64,000 nt of DNA, taken from assembly GCA_046297835.1 (NCBI GenBank), contig JBKBHI010000001.1, forward strand, positions 62,001 through 126,000, given 5' to 3'. This stretch comes from CAMAVH01 sp046297835. GTDB taxonomy: Bacteria > Pseudomonadota > Alphaproteobacteria > SMXQ01. The notes under the pieces are model-generated. The model did no database searches. It had not been told where the DNA came from and saw nothing but the letters and a program-made list of their open reading frames with translations. This document shows positions 25,541 through 33,463 of the stretch, piece by piece. The position numbers and the translations under genes were made by a program. The stretch's first letter is position 1; the number at the start of each line of letters is the position of its first letter.

Positions 25541-25807
25541 TCAGCGGCGGAATTGCGGGCGGCGCGGCGCCATCGACATGCTGCGCTCGTCCTTGGCGCG
25601 GAAGGTGATGCGGCCTTTGGTCAAGTCGTAGGGCGTCATCTCGACGGTGACGCGGTCGCCCGCCAGGATGCGGATGCGGTTCTTGCGCATCTTGCCGGCC
25701 GAATAGGCCAGCGTCTCGTGGCCGTTATCCAGCTTCACTTTGAACCGCGCGTCGGGCAGCACTTCGAGCACCACGCCGTCGAACTCCAACATATCTTCTT
25801 TGGCCAT
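25541..25807 (-). CDS. infA: Translation initiation factor IF-1
   Basis: S1/OB-fold initiation factor binding the ribosomal A site. The 88 residues include a core (MAKEDMLEFDGVVLEVLPDA, AGKMRKNRIRILAGDRVTVE, YDLTKGRITFR) and a basic tail of about 15 residues (ERSMSMAPRRPQFRR), longer than the 72-residue E. coli protein, as is seen in alphaproteobacteria. The ribosome site AAGGAAC lies 5 bases before the ATG. arsC follows closely. Confidence 0.95.
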   Translation of the reverse strand: MAKEDMLEFDGVVLEVLPDARFKVKLDNGHETLAYSAGKMRKNRIRILAGDRVTVEMTPYDLTKGRITFRAKDERSMSMAPRRPQFRR

Positions 25808-25973
25808 GCCTGTTCCTTAAAGGGTGGGGCCGCGACGAACCGCGCCCCGCCGGCAACGTGAAATTACGAGGGGGAAAATAACATAACGGGAAAAGGGAAA
25901 CAGGGCCGTCCTCGCGGCCCGGCCCTGTCCCGAAATCCGAAATGGCGCCCGCAGGGCGGGTGCCGGCTCGGCC

Positions 25974-26180
25974 TTAGGCGTTCTTCAGGTTGACCGCCGA
26001 GACCTTGCCTTCGCGGCCGCTCTCGAGATCGTAGCTGATGCGCTGGCCTTCGTTCAGGTTGCCGAGGCCGGAGCGCTCGACGGCGGAGATGTGCACGAAC
26101 ACATCCTTCGAGCCGTCTTCGGGCATGATGAAGCCGTAGCCCTTGGTCGAGTTGAACCACTTAACAGTGCCGGTCGCCAT
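25974..26180 (-). CDS. Cold-shock protein (CspA family)
   Basis: Small single-stranded nucleic-acid-binding OB-fold protein, 68 residues. Both RNA-binding motifs are present: KGYGFI (RNP1) and VFVHIS (RNP2). ATG 26180 starts the standard MATGTVKWFN; the ribosome site GGAGAAG stands 9 bases before it. The gene-free DNA upstream (26181 on) allows a long 5' leader, as many csp mRNAs have. Confidence 0.95.
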   Translation of the reverse strand: MATGTVKWFNSTKGYGFIMPEDGSKDVFVHISAVERSGLGNLNEGQRISYDLESGREGKVSAVNLKNA

Positions 26181-27102
26181 GTAGAGTCTTCTCCAATTAA
26201 GAATGTGCCCGCGCGCCAACGCGGCGCCCGGATATCAGCTCAGCGTTCGAGAAGACCAGGTCGGATCAAGGGACTTGAAGGACGGGCCGACCCAAGGCGA
26301 GTTGACGGCCAAAAGCTACCGGCTCGCAGGCGGAAAGGCAAGGTAACTCAAGGGTGAAGCGGGCACCTGGGAAGGGTTCTACCGGATGGTTAACCCTAAG
26401 TGCGCGAAATAATATTATTTCTTGAAGCCTAAAGTAATAATATAATTGTTGTAATCCGCGCCATCCCTCCCAAAATCTATCTCGTGGCTGAGGCCATCGG
26501 ATCGCGCGTCCATAGCCTTCGCGGGCTCCGCGCCGCTCCTGGAGGCAGCCCCTCGACGAGAGGGGCGCCCTTCATCGGGAAGGGCTCCCGGCGGGCTTTA
26601 GAGCCCCAAGGGACGGGAAGGGCGCATGACGCGCGGCGACGATGCAGACCTGGCGCCAGCGGCGTCGTCGGTCCGGTCGGCAGGGTCCAGGCCCATTCGC
26701 CGAAGGCGGCGGCCACATCGGGTCAACTTGCAGGGAGGGTGCGTCGAGCATGGAAGATCCACCCAGTCAGCGATAGAGGCTTTTCCGCCCCGCGCCGAAA
26801 AGCCGCAGTCCGCCGCCCTCAGAAATGCCAAGGAGGCGGGCTGTCCGACAATCGGTTAACAGCACGCCCACGACCGGAGACGCTCTCCGGGTGAGAAAAC
26901 AGCCCGTCTCGGACGGGTCGCGGCAAGACCGCAAAACGATGGAGCCCCGCCATTCAAAAGATCCTCGGATCTTCGGCGGGGCTTTCCGTTTATCCCAACA
27001 GAATCCCAAGGCCCTCCCCAACGGGATCCCAACGCGCGCGCGAATGGCTCGGGTGAATCCGGCGCGCTTGCCGGCGCGGCCGGCTTGTGGCACCCCAATT
27101 CC
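26181..27102 (+). other. Gene-free, hairpin-rich stretch; possible non-coding RNA
   Basis: No supported gene lies in these 922 bases. The left part (to about 26360) is the probable leader/promoter of the cold-shock gene. At 26400-26460 there is a short, very AT-rich segment containing AATAATATTATT, unusual here and promoter-like. From about 26840 several hairpins follow: GCTGT/ACAGC, CCGGAGA/TCTCCGG (26874-26890), CCCGT/ACGGG, GCGG/CCGC, and finally the terminator at 26943. Small frames on both strands lack ribosome sites. Hallmarks of tmRNA, RNase P RNA and SRP RNA were looked for and not found. Confidence 0.45.
26943..26990 (+). terminator. Strong stem-loop, probable intrinsic terminator
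   Basis: AGCCCCGCC at 26943-26951 pairs perfectly with GGCGGGGCT at 26975-26983. Inside it AAGATCC and GGATCTT form a second perfect stem. TTTCCGTTT follows on the plus strand and TTTT follows (after CCATCG) on the minus strand. No protein gene precedes it on either strand within several hundred bases, which suggests that a non-coding transcript ends here. Confidence 0.6.
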
Positions 27103-27909
27103 ATGAGTTTCGCATCCCGTTTCCAGCGCGCCGGGCGGCCTCGCCGCCTGTGGCTGCTGATCCCCGCGACATCCCTGCTGCTGATCGTCTTGCCGCTCGC
27201 CGCCAGCGCGGCGCTCTACGCCTTGCGCGGCGGCGATCTGACCGGCGACTGGGCCCGCGCCAGCCGCGGCTCGACCGGCCAGGCCCCGGCGGCGGACGCG
27301 ACGCCCGAGGCGGTGATCCAGGTCTATGCCGCGCGCGCCTTCGGCTGGCGCGGCGCGTTCGGCGTGCACATGTGGTTCGCCCTCAAGCCCGAGAACGCCG
27401 CCGGCTACACGCGCGCCGAGGTGATGGGCTTCGGCGTGCAGCGCGGCCTGCGCGCGGTGCGCGTCGCGCCCGGCATCGCCGACGGGCGCTGGTTCGGCAA
27501 TGCGCCGGAATTGATCGCCGAATGGCGCGGCGACGCGGCGCAGGCGCTGATCCCGCGCATCCTGGCGGCGGCGGAGAATTATCCCGACCGCGACCGCTAC
27601 ACGATCTGGCCCGGCCCCAACAGCAACAGCTTCATGGCCGCCATCGCCCGCGACCTGCCGGAGCTGGCGCTGGCCTTGCCGGGCAACGCGCTCGGCAAGG
27701 ATTATCTCGGGCCGCGCACGATCTTCGCGCGCGCGCCGAGCGGCACCGGCTGGCAAGTCTCGCTATGGGGCGTCTTCGGCATCACGTTGGCGCGCGCCGA
27801 GGGGATCGAGCTGAACCTGCTTGGCTTCGTCGTCGGCCTCGACATCGACGATGTCGCGCTCAAGCTGCCCGGCTTCGGGAACATTTCGCTCATAGGATCG
27901 CGTTCATGA
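27103..27909 (+). CDS. DUF3750 domain-containing protein
   Basis: Protein of unknown function, 268 residues. One N-terminal membrane helix (about 19-40, LLIPATSLLLIVLPLAASAAL) anchors a domain facing the periplasm. The DUF3750 core is recognisable by FGVHMWFALKPENA, DGRWFGNAPELIAEWRG, YTIWPGPNSNSFMAAIAR and GKDYLGPRTIF. ATG 27103 places the helix correctly; there is no clear ribosome site for either this or the upstream ATG at 27085. Its stop overlaps the start of chrA by ATGA, so the two products are translationally coupled. Confidence 0.82.
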   Translation: MSFASRFQRAGRPRRLWLLIPATSLLLIVLPLAASAALYALRGGDLTGDWARASRGSTGQAPAADATPEAVIQVYAARAFGWRGAFGVHMWFALKPENAAGYTRAEVMGFGVQRGLRAVRVAPGIADGRWFGNAPELIAEWRGDAAQALIPRILAAAENYPDRDRYTIWPGPNSNSFMAAIARDLPELALALPGNALGKDYLGPRTIFARAPSGTGWQVSLWGVFGITLARAEGIELNLLGFVVGLDIDDVALKLPGFGNISLIGSRS

Positions 27910-29261
27910 CTCCCGCGCACGGCATCTCCTTCGGCGAAGCGGCGAAACTCTGGCTCAAGGTCGGCCTCTTGGGCTTCTGCGGCCCGGCCGGCCAGATCGC
28001 GCTGATGCACCGGCTGCTCGTCGAGGAAAAGCGCTGGATCGGCGAGGCGCGCTTCCTGCACGCCCTCAACTACTGCATGTTGCTGCCCGGCCCCGAAGCG
28101 CAGCAGCTCGCGACTTATGTCGGCTGGCTGCTCCATCGCACGGCGGGCGGGCTCGTCGCCGGCCTGTTGTTCGTGCTGCCCGGCGCGCTGGTGATCTTGG
28201 CCCTCAGCGCGCTCTACGCCGGCTTCCAGGACGTGCCCCTGGTCGCGGCGCTGTTCTACGGCATCAAGGCGGCGGTGCTGGCGGTGGTGGTCGAAGCGCT
28301 GCTGCGCATCGCCAAGCGCGCGCTGAAGAACGGCGTCATGTTCGCGATCGCCGTCGCCGCCTTCGTGGCCATTTTCGCTCTCGGCATCGACTTTCCGCTC
28401 ATCGTGCTCGCCGCCGGCTTGATCGGCTGGGCCGGCGCGAAGCTGCTGCCCGGCCAATTCTTGCCGCCACAGCCCAAGCCCGGCGCGCCGCCCGAGGACG
28501 CGGCGGCGGATCGCGCGCTCGCCGCCGGCCTTTTGCCCCATACCAAGCCCAACGGCCGCCGCGCCGCCGTCACGCTGATCGCGTGGCTCGCGATCTGGCT
28601 CGCGCCACTCGCCGCGCTCGCGTGGGCGTTCGGCGGAGAGAGCGTCTTCGCGCAACTCGGCCTGTTCTTCAGCAAGATGGCGGTCGTCACCTTCGGCGGC
28701 GCTTACGCCGTGCTCGCCTATGTGGCGCAGGAGGCGGTGAGCGGCTTCGGCTGGCTCGCGCCCGGAGAGATGCTCGACGGGCTCGGCCTGGCGGAGACCA
28801 CCCCTGGGCCGCTGATCCTGGTGCTGGAGTTCGTCGGCTTTCTCGCGGCCTACCGCCACGGCGGCTTCGATCCGCTGCTCGCCGGCGCGCTCGGCGCGGG
28901 GGTCACGCTGTGGGCGACCTTCGCGCCCTGCTTCCTGTGGATATTCCTTGGCGGGCCTTATGTCGAAGCGCTGCGCGGCAACAAGCCGCTGGCCGGCGCG
29001 CTGTCGGCGATCACCGCCGCCGTGGTCGGCGTCATCGCCAATCTCGCCTTGTGGTTCGCGCTGCACGCGCTGTTCCGCGAGGTCGAGCCGCGCAAGTTCC
29101 TCGGGCTGCGACTGGAACTGCCTAACCTGCTCACGCTCGACGCCGCCGCTTTGGCCCTTGCGGCCGCCGCGCTGATCGCCACATTGCGTTTCAAGCTCGG
29201 GATGATCCCCGTGCTGGTCGGTTGCGCCCTCGCCGGCGCGGCCTGGAAGCTGTGGATGTGA
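27906..29261 (+). CDS. chrA: Chromate transporter ChrA
   Basis: Inner-membrane chromate efflux protein, 451 residues, long-chain type with two homologous halves. The first half opens with LWLKVGLLGFCGPAGQIALMH and contains LPGPEAQQLATYVGW. The second half contains FFSKMAVVTFGGAYAVLAYV and ETTPGPLILVLEFVGFLA, the matching motifs. About ten hydrophobic segments are visible. ATG 27906 overlaps the DUF3750 stop and gives the normal N-terminus. No ChrB regulator is adjacent. Confidence 0.92.
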   Translation: MTPAHGISFGEAAKLWLKVGLLGFCGPAGQIALMHRLLVEEKRWIGEARFLHALNYCMLLPGPEAQQLATYVGWLLHRTAGGLVAGLLFVLPGALVILALSALYAGFQDVPLVAALFYGIKAAVLAVVVEALLRIAKRALKNGVMFAIAVAAFVAIFALGIDFPLIVLAAGLIGWAGAKLLPGQFLPPQPKPGAPPEDAAADRALAAGLLPHTKPNGRRAAVTLIAWLAIWLAPLAALAWAFGGESVFAQLGLFFSKMAVVTFGGAYAVLAYVAQEAVSGFGWLAPGEMLDGLGLAETTPGPLILVLEFVGFLAAYRHGGFDPLLAGALGAGVTLWATFAPCFLWIFLGGPYVEALRGNKPLAGALSAITAAVVGVIANLALWFALHALFREVEPRKFLGLRLELPNLLTLDAAALALAAAALIATLRFKLGMIPVLVGCALAGAAWKLWM

Positions 29262-29265
29262 GGCT

Positions 29266-29844
29266 TTGCGGGACGCCATTTTCACCATCGGCCATTCGAC
29301 GCGGCCGATCGAGCTTTTCGTCGAGATGCTGCGCGCCGCCGGCGTGACGCGGCTGATCGACGTGCGTGCCGTGCCGCGCTCGCGCTTCAATCCGCAATAC
29401 AACCGCGAGGCGCTGGCGCAAAGCCTCGACGCCGCCGGCATCGACTATCGCGCCCTGCCGTCGCTCGGCGGCTTGCGCCAAGCGCGCGCCGATTCGCCCA
29501 ACGTCGGGTTGAAGCCGGGCTATCGCGGCTTCGCCGATTACGCGCTGACGGCGGAGTTCCGCGCCGCGCTCGGCGCGCTGGAAAAACTCGCGGACGAGCG
29601 GCCGACCGCCTTCATGTGCGCCGAGGCGGACTGGCGCGACTGCCACCGCCAGCTCATCGCCGACCGGCTGGTCAGCGAGGGGCGCGAGGTGCGCCACATC
29701 ATGACGGACGGCATCGAGCCCGCAGAGCTCAATCCCGCCGCCGAGCGGCGCGCCGGGGGGCTGGTCTATGCGCGGCCAGCGCAGCGCAAGCCGGCAAAGA
29801 AAAAGCGCGACGATCCGAGATCGCCGCGCCTTCCTGGGTTTTAA
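29266..29844 (+). CDS. DUF488 family protein
   Basis: Cytoplasmic protein of unknown function, 192 residues. Family hallmarks are FTIGHSTRPIELFVEML, LIDVRAVPRSRFNPQYN, a YRALPSLGG motif, and FMCAEADWRDCHRQLIADRL. The conserved Cys and His in the last motif suggest an active site. No ATG fits; TTG 29266, five bases after the chrA stop, is the only start that keeps the conserved N-terminus, so it depends on chrA translation. Confidence 0.85.
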   Translation: MRDAIFTIGHSTRPIELFVEMLRAAGVTRLIDVRAVPRSRFNPQYNREALAQSLDAAGIDYRALPSLGGLRQARADSPNVGLKPGYRGFADYALTAEFRAALGALEKLADERPTAFMCAEADWRDCHRQLIADRLVSEGREVRHIMTDGIEPAELNPAAERRAGGLVYARPAQRKPAKKKRDDPRSPRLPGF

Positions 29845-29860
29845 GCGAAAGCGGGGACGC

Positions 29861-30127
29861 TTATTCGTCGTCCATGCCGAGCGCGTGCTTGTAGAGCTTG
29901 AGGATCTCCTCCTGCTCCTCGCGATCGGCGCTCTCCATTTTGCGCAGCTTGATGATCTGGCGCATCGCCTTGGTGTCGAAGCCGGTCATCTTCGCCTCGG
30001 CGTAAACCTCGCGCACGTCGTTGGCGAGGGTCGCCTTCTCCTCCTCCAAGCGCTCGATGCGCTCGATGAAGCTGCGAAGCTGGTCGGCGGCGACGCCGCC
30101 GGTGGTCTTTTGGGCTGCCTGGGCCAT
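29861..30127 (-). CDS. gapR: GapR family nucleoid-associated protein (DUF2312)
   Basis: Small DNA-binding protein of 88 residues, the GapR length. The long coiled-coil (ADQLRSFIERIERLEEEKATLANDVREVYAEAK, about 15-47) and the C-terminal motif GFDTKAMRQIIKLRKM are characteristic. In Caulobacter GapR binds overtwisted, AT-rich DNA ahead of replication and transcription and supports chromosome organisation. The frame continues upstream, but ATG 30127 is followed directly by the conserved sequence. It lies 20 bases after ppiB on the same strand. Confidence 0.93.
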   Translation of the reverse strand: MAQAAQKTTGGVAADQLRSFIERIERLEEEKATLANDVREVYAEAKMTGFDTKAMRQIIKLRKMESADREEQEEILKLYKHALGMDDE

Positions 30128-30147
30128 GGTCGTTCGTCCTCGCCCGA

Positions 30148-30615
30148 TTACTTGTCGTCGGCCGCGACGAGAACCTTGACCATCTTGTCGGGGTTCGACG
30201 GCGGCTCGCCCTTCTTGATGGCGTCGACGAATTCCATGCCTTCGGTCACTTCGCCCCAGACGGTGTACTGGCCGTCGAGGAAGCGCGCCGGCGCGAAGCA
30301 GATGAAGAACTGGCTGTCGCCCGAATCGGGATTCTGCGAGCGCGCCATGCCGACCGTGCCGCGCTCGAACGGCGCGTCGGTGAATTCGGCCGGCAGCTTC
30401 TTGCCCGAGCCGCCCATGCCGGTGCCGGTCGGATCGCCGGTCTGCGCCATGAAGCCGGCGATCACGCGGTGGAAGACGATGCCGTCGTAGAAGCCCTCGC
30501 GCGCCAGCTCCTTGATGCGCGCCACGTGCTTGGGCGCGAGATCGGGACGCAGGCGGATCGCCACTTTGCCGTCCTTGAGATGGATGTGCAGGCTGTTCTC
30601 GAGGTCGTCGGTCAT
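30148..30615 (-). CDS. ppiB: Peptidyl-prolyl cis-trans isomerase, cyclophilin type
   Basis: Cytoplasmic proline isomerase of 155 residues without signal peptide. The cyclophilin active site shows FHRVIAGFMAQTGDPTGTG (catalytic Arg), QFFICFAP and FLDGQYTVWGEV; the usual Trp and His contacts of the active-site floor follow. Length matches bacterial PpiB. It is the first gene of a pair with gapR. The 305 bases upstream hold no gene. Confidence 0.93.
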   Translation of the reverse strand: MTDDLENSLHIHLKDGKVAIRLRPDLAPKHVARIKELAREGFYDGIVFHRVIAGFMAQTGDPTGTGMGGSGKKLPAEFTDAPFERGTVGMARSQNPDSGDSQFFICFAPARFLDGQYTVWGEVTEGMEFVDAIKKGEPPSNPDKMVKVLVAADDK

Positions 30616-30917
30616 GGGCGGGTCCGTTCCTTGGAATAACGGTTCTGCGGCGAGCGCGCGGGAGGGTCAGGGGGCGGCATTGTGCATGGAACAGCCCTCC
30701 ATGCAAGCCGCCGGCATGGCGGCCTGCGGGGGCCGGCAAAGCCTTGAAAAACCGCCCCGACCAAGTGCGAGTCACTAGCGCTTGGCGTTCCATGCCAGCC
30801 GGCATACCCTATCGCGTGTCGCCATTCTGTAACACATCCCTGTTACCCATCCGCGCAAGATCACCGCCTGCGCGGCTGGGCGAACCAAAAATAGCCGGGG
30901 TCTGACATAGGGAGACG
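30616..30917 (+). other. Gene-free divergent region between ppiB and a hypothetical gene
   Basis: About 300 bases hold the promoters of the divergent genes. A perfect short inverted repeat, GCATGGA paired with TCCATGC, sits at about 30684-30704. Near 30704 a further GCCGCC/GGCGGC repeat occurs. Neither is followed by a T-run. No gene-like frame with ribosome site was found. Confidence 0.35.
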
Positions 30918-30920
30918 ATG

Positions 30921-31343
30921 ATGCGCAGCGCCTTGCCCGAGACCAAAAGCGTCGTCATTCGCGACAAGATGAAAAGCGCCCTGACGAAAGTCTGGCTCGC
31001 CGCCCGCACGCGCCAGGCCGCGAAGTTCAAGAGCGACGAGGAATACGGCGTGTTCGCCGAAGTCGGCATGATCGACGGGCTGGAACGCTTTCTCGACGCC
31101 CAGGCGATGCAGGACGACCTGCAGGAAGAATTGCAGCAACAGCAGCGCCGCGAAGTGGAACTGGTGACGCTCGCCTTGGAGCGGCTATCGCCGGCTTGCA
31201 TGCGCACGGCGATCACCGGCGTGCCGCAGACGGTGACGGCGCCCGACGCGCACGCGGCGGAAGTATTCCGCGCCGCGATCGCCGCCAGCGCCAAGAGCCG
31301 CGCCTCGGACCGGTTGGTGAAGGTCGTCGTCGCGGCCAATTAG
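30921..31343 (+). CDS. Hypothetical protein, helical
   Basis: Soluble protein of 140 residues without recognised domain. A charged, Gln-rich helix (LDAQAMQDDLQEELQQQQRREVELVTLALERL, about 60-91) looks like a coiled coil. GGAG stands 6 bases before the second of two adjacent ATGs (30918, 30921). The gene is followed directly by a tandem hairpin repeat and a strong terminator, so it is probably monocistronic. Confidence 0.6.
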   Translation: MRSALPETKSVVIRDKMKSALTKVWLAARTRQAAKFKSDEEYGVFAEVGMIDGLERFLDAQAMQDDLQEELQQQQRREVELVTLALERLSPACMRTAITGVPQTVTAPDAHAAEVFRAAIAASAKSRASDRLVKVVVAAN

Positions 31344-31437
31344 GCCGCGCTTCGTCCATAGGCGGCGAATTAGCCGCGCTTCGTCGATAAGCGGCGAATA
31401 GCCGCGCTTCGTCCATAAGCGGCGAATGAGCCGCGCC
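31344..31437 (+). repeat. Tandem repeat of 28-29 bases, three full copies and a partial one
   Basis: Units begin with GCCGCGCTTCGTC at 31344, 31373 and 31401, with a truncated fourth at 31430. Each unit carries GCCGC and GCGGC, able to pair, so the array is a row of small stem-loops. The copies differ at a few bases. A perfect palindrome, GGCGAATTCGCC, follows at 31448-31459. Confidence 0.85.
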
Positions 31438-31471
31438 AGACAGGGGTGGCGAATTCGCCGCGCGCGTAACA

Positions 31472-31500
31472 GGGCGGCCGATCGGGCCGCCCGCTTTTTT
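31472..31500 (+). terminator. Intrinsic terminator
   Basis: GGGCGGCC at 31472-31479 pairs with GGCCGCCC at 31485-31492 across a 5-base loop, followed by GC and six T. It ends the plus-strand hypothetical gene and lies exactly at the end of the convergent lpxR-like gene. Confidence 0.85.
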
Positions 31501-32578
31501 AGAACTTCAGCGACAGGCTGAGCGTGCCGAAGCTGCTGAGCGATTCGTCGCCGGCATATTCGGACGTGCGGAACACCTGCGCGTAGGTGATGCGCATGCT
31601 GTTGATCATGAAGGCGAAGCCGAGCTGGAAGTCGCCGACCCAGGTTTCCTTGTCGACGCTGTGGCTGTCGGCGAAGGTGTTGCCGTCGAGGAAGATGTTG
31701 CGCGCCACGGCGCGGCCCTCGGCGCTGGCGAAGAAATACCAGGCGATGTCGCCGGGCTCCAAATCGAAGAAGCCCGCGCCCGGCAGGCCCGGGCGGATGC
31801 GCGGCGGGCCGAAGTCGCTCGGCAGGTTCTGGCCGACGCGCAGGCCGAGGCCGGCGCCGGCGTAGGTGAAGACGTTGCCGAGCGTCGCGCCGACATGGGG
31901 CGTCGCGTCGATGCCGAGGCGGCTGTTTTGGTCGGAGAAGCGCCAGTCGGGCGTGCGCCATTTGCGCTCGTAGATCAGCAGCACGCCGGGCTCGTTGTCG
32001 AGCTGGTTGTCCCAGCCGTTCGATTCGGGCGAGCCGATGGCGCGGTGGAAATTGTTCTGCACTTGCTCGCCGAACGCCAACGGGCCGACGACGCCGATGT
32101 CCAGCTCCAGCGTGTCGAGCGTGTTGGGCTTTTCCGACAAGAGCGCGACGCCGGCGTAGAGCCAGGCGGCATAGGGCCGGTCGTCGCGGATCAGCGCGGT
32201 GGCCTCGGTGTCTTCCGGCGTGAACAGGCTCTGGCCGAGATTATAGCCGATGCGCCGCTTGCCCTCGCCGGCGAGCAGCGGAATCTTCGCGGCCAGCTCG
32301 TCGGCCCAATTGGGCAACTGGCCGGGCGCGGACAAATAGGAAAAGTGGGTTCCCGTCGTGTAGTCGCGGTCGGTGCCGGAGATGAACTTGTCGTTCTCGA
32401 TCACGGCCGACCAGGTGCCGCGCAGGTCGGGCGCGGAGCCGAGCTGCAAAGGAATGTTCTGTTCGCGCAAGGGCTTGCCGTCCGCGTCCTGGGCGCTCGC
32501 GGGCGCGGCCAGAAGCAGCAGAGGGAGCATGAGAACGCCGGCGACGGAGAAGCGTTGATATGGGGACATGAGCGGCAA
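31499..32578 (-). CDS. lpxR: Lipid A deacylase LpxR-like outer-membrane protein (DUF2219)
   Basis: Predicted outer-membrane beta-barrel enzyme that removes the 3'-acyloxyacyl group of lipid A, 359 residues. The signal peptide ends ASAQ near 30. The family motif ENDKFISGTDRDYTTGTHFSYLS near 62-84 contains the catalytic Asn-Asp pair and the DRDYT motif. Other strands include DDRPYAAWLYAG and a terminal Phe (LSLSLKF), the usual barrel-insertion signal. ATG 32569 is an alternative start. Lipid A remodelling is known mainly in gammaproteobacteria and Helicobacter; the family name is clear, the local substrate is inferred. Confidence 0.85.
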   Translation of the reverse strand: MPLMSPYQRFSVAGVLMLPLLLLAAPASAQDADGKPLREQNIPLQLGSAPDLRGTWSAVIENDKFISGTDRDYTTGTHFSYLSAPGQLPNWADELAAKIPLLAGEGKRRIGYNLGQSLFTPEDTEATALIRDDRPYAAWLYAGVALLSEKPNTLDTLELDIGVVGPLAFGEQVQNNFHRAIGSPESNGWDNQLDNEPGVLLIYERKWRTPDWRFSDQNSRLGIDATPHVGATLGNVFTYAGAGLGLRVGQNLPSDFGPPRIRPGLPGAGFFDLEPGDIAWYFFASAEGRAVARNIFLDGNTFADSHSVDKETWVGDFQLGFAFMINSMRITYAQVFRTSEYAGDESLSSFGTLSLSLKF

Positions 32579-32728
32579 TCGAGGCTGATACAGGCTTTTG
32601 AACGCGCAACCCTATCCAGAGTTCCACTTGCCCGCGCAGTCTCTCCCTTGGAGGCTGTGAGCACAAGCGCCTCTCGGGGGAGGGCGCCCTGAGCGACAGC
32701 CGCGACGAGCGCGGCATGAGAGGCCCAT

Positions 32729-33151
32729 ATGAACCAGATGGCTATGAACCACATGGCATTGCATGTCGTCCACGATCCCGCCCCCGCCAAAGGCCGCCGC
32801 TCGGTCATCGTCGTCGACGACGATCCGTTGCAGCGCCGCCAGCTGATGGACTGCCTGTCCGATCTCGGCATCGAGGTGCTGCAGGAGGAGGAGGGCAGTT
32901 CCGCGCTCGCCACCATCCAGCGCGTGCATCCGGCCGTCGTCATCATGGATGTGCGGATGCCGGTGCTCGACGGCATCGCCGCCGCGCAGGCGATTCCCGC
33001 CTTCGGCTATCATCCCAAAATCATCCTGATGACGGGCGATCCCGATTCGCTCTATCGCGCCAACACGAGCAAGCTCGACGTCTTCGCCGTAATCGAAAAG
33101 CCCATCCCGCTGCGCACGCTCAGCCGCTTCGTGCTGAAAGCCCTCGAATGA
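32729..33151 (+). CDS. Single-domain response regulator (receiver only)
   Basis: Stand-alone receiver of 140 residues. The acidic pocket (VVDDD, residues 28-32), phospho-acceptor Asp74 (VIMDVRMP), Thr102 and Lys124 (IEKP) are all present. There is no output domain, so it works through another protein or as a phosphate sink. ATG 32741 is an alternative start, with similar spacing. No kinase is adjacent; a LuxR-type response regulator follows 312 bases later. Confidence 0.9.
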   Translation: MNQMAMNHMALHVVHDPAPAKGRRSVIVVDDDPLQRRQLMDCLSDLGIEVLQEEEGSSALATIQRVHPAVVIMDVRMPVLDGIAAAQAIPAFGYHPKIILMTGDPDSLYRANTSKLDVFAVIEKPIPLRTLSRFVLKALE

Positions 33152-33463
33152 CCCGCGCCCCCGGCCGCCGCCGGACGGGGCGCTGGCGCGGGCGCTAACC
33201 CTTTCTCCATCCGCCATATTCCCGCCGCAGCAACGATCGCGCGTCGCGCAAACCCGCGCCGAATATGCGGCATTTGCCTCGAATGCCGGAGGTTGGCGCG
33301 AGCGCCCGCCGCGGACTTGTGCCAGAATACGGTTGTGCCTGACTCGAGGAACTCGCTTTCTCGTTGTGTATTTGTCACAAACCAATTGAGCTTTTTGCGC
33401 TATTGGGTAAAAAATCCTTGTCGATCAATTGGCCGTCGGTTTCCGGGGGCGTATCCGTGAGTT
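33152..33463 (+). other. Gene-free stretch before a response regulator gene
   Basis: These 312 bases hold no gene-like frame. The right half (about 33350-33430) is less GC-rich, with TTGTGTATTTGTCACAA containing an imperfect TTGTG/CACAA inverted repeat at 33363-33379, a possible regulator site. An in-frame stop at 33458-33460 limits the start of the next gene. Confidence 0.35.

Noticed and set aside
26484..26894. Open frames on both strands in the gene-free region at 26.5-26.9 kb
   Set aside because: Arg/Pro/Gly-rich low-complexity products, no ribosome sites, and they cross several hairpins; an RNA explanation fits better.
26400..26990. tmRNA, RNase P RNA or SRP RNA at the hairpin-rich region
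   Set aside because: No T-loop with CCA, no tag-like reading frame, no conserved RNase P core and no GGAAGGAAGCA-type SRP tetraloop region could be found on either strand.
31344..31437. CRISPR-like appearance of the tandem repeat
   Set aside because: Units follow each other without spacers and contain internal inverted repeats; no cas genes are present.
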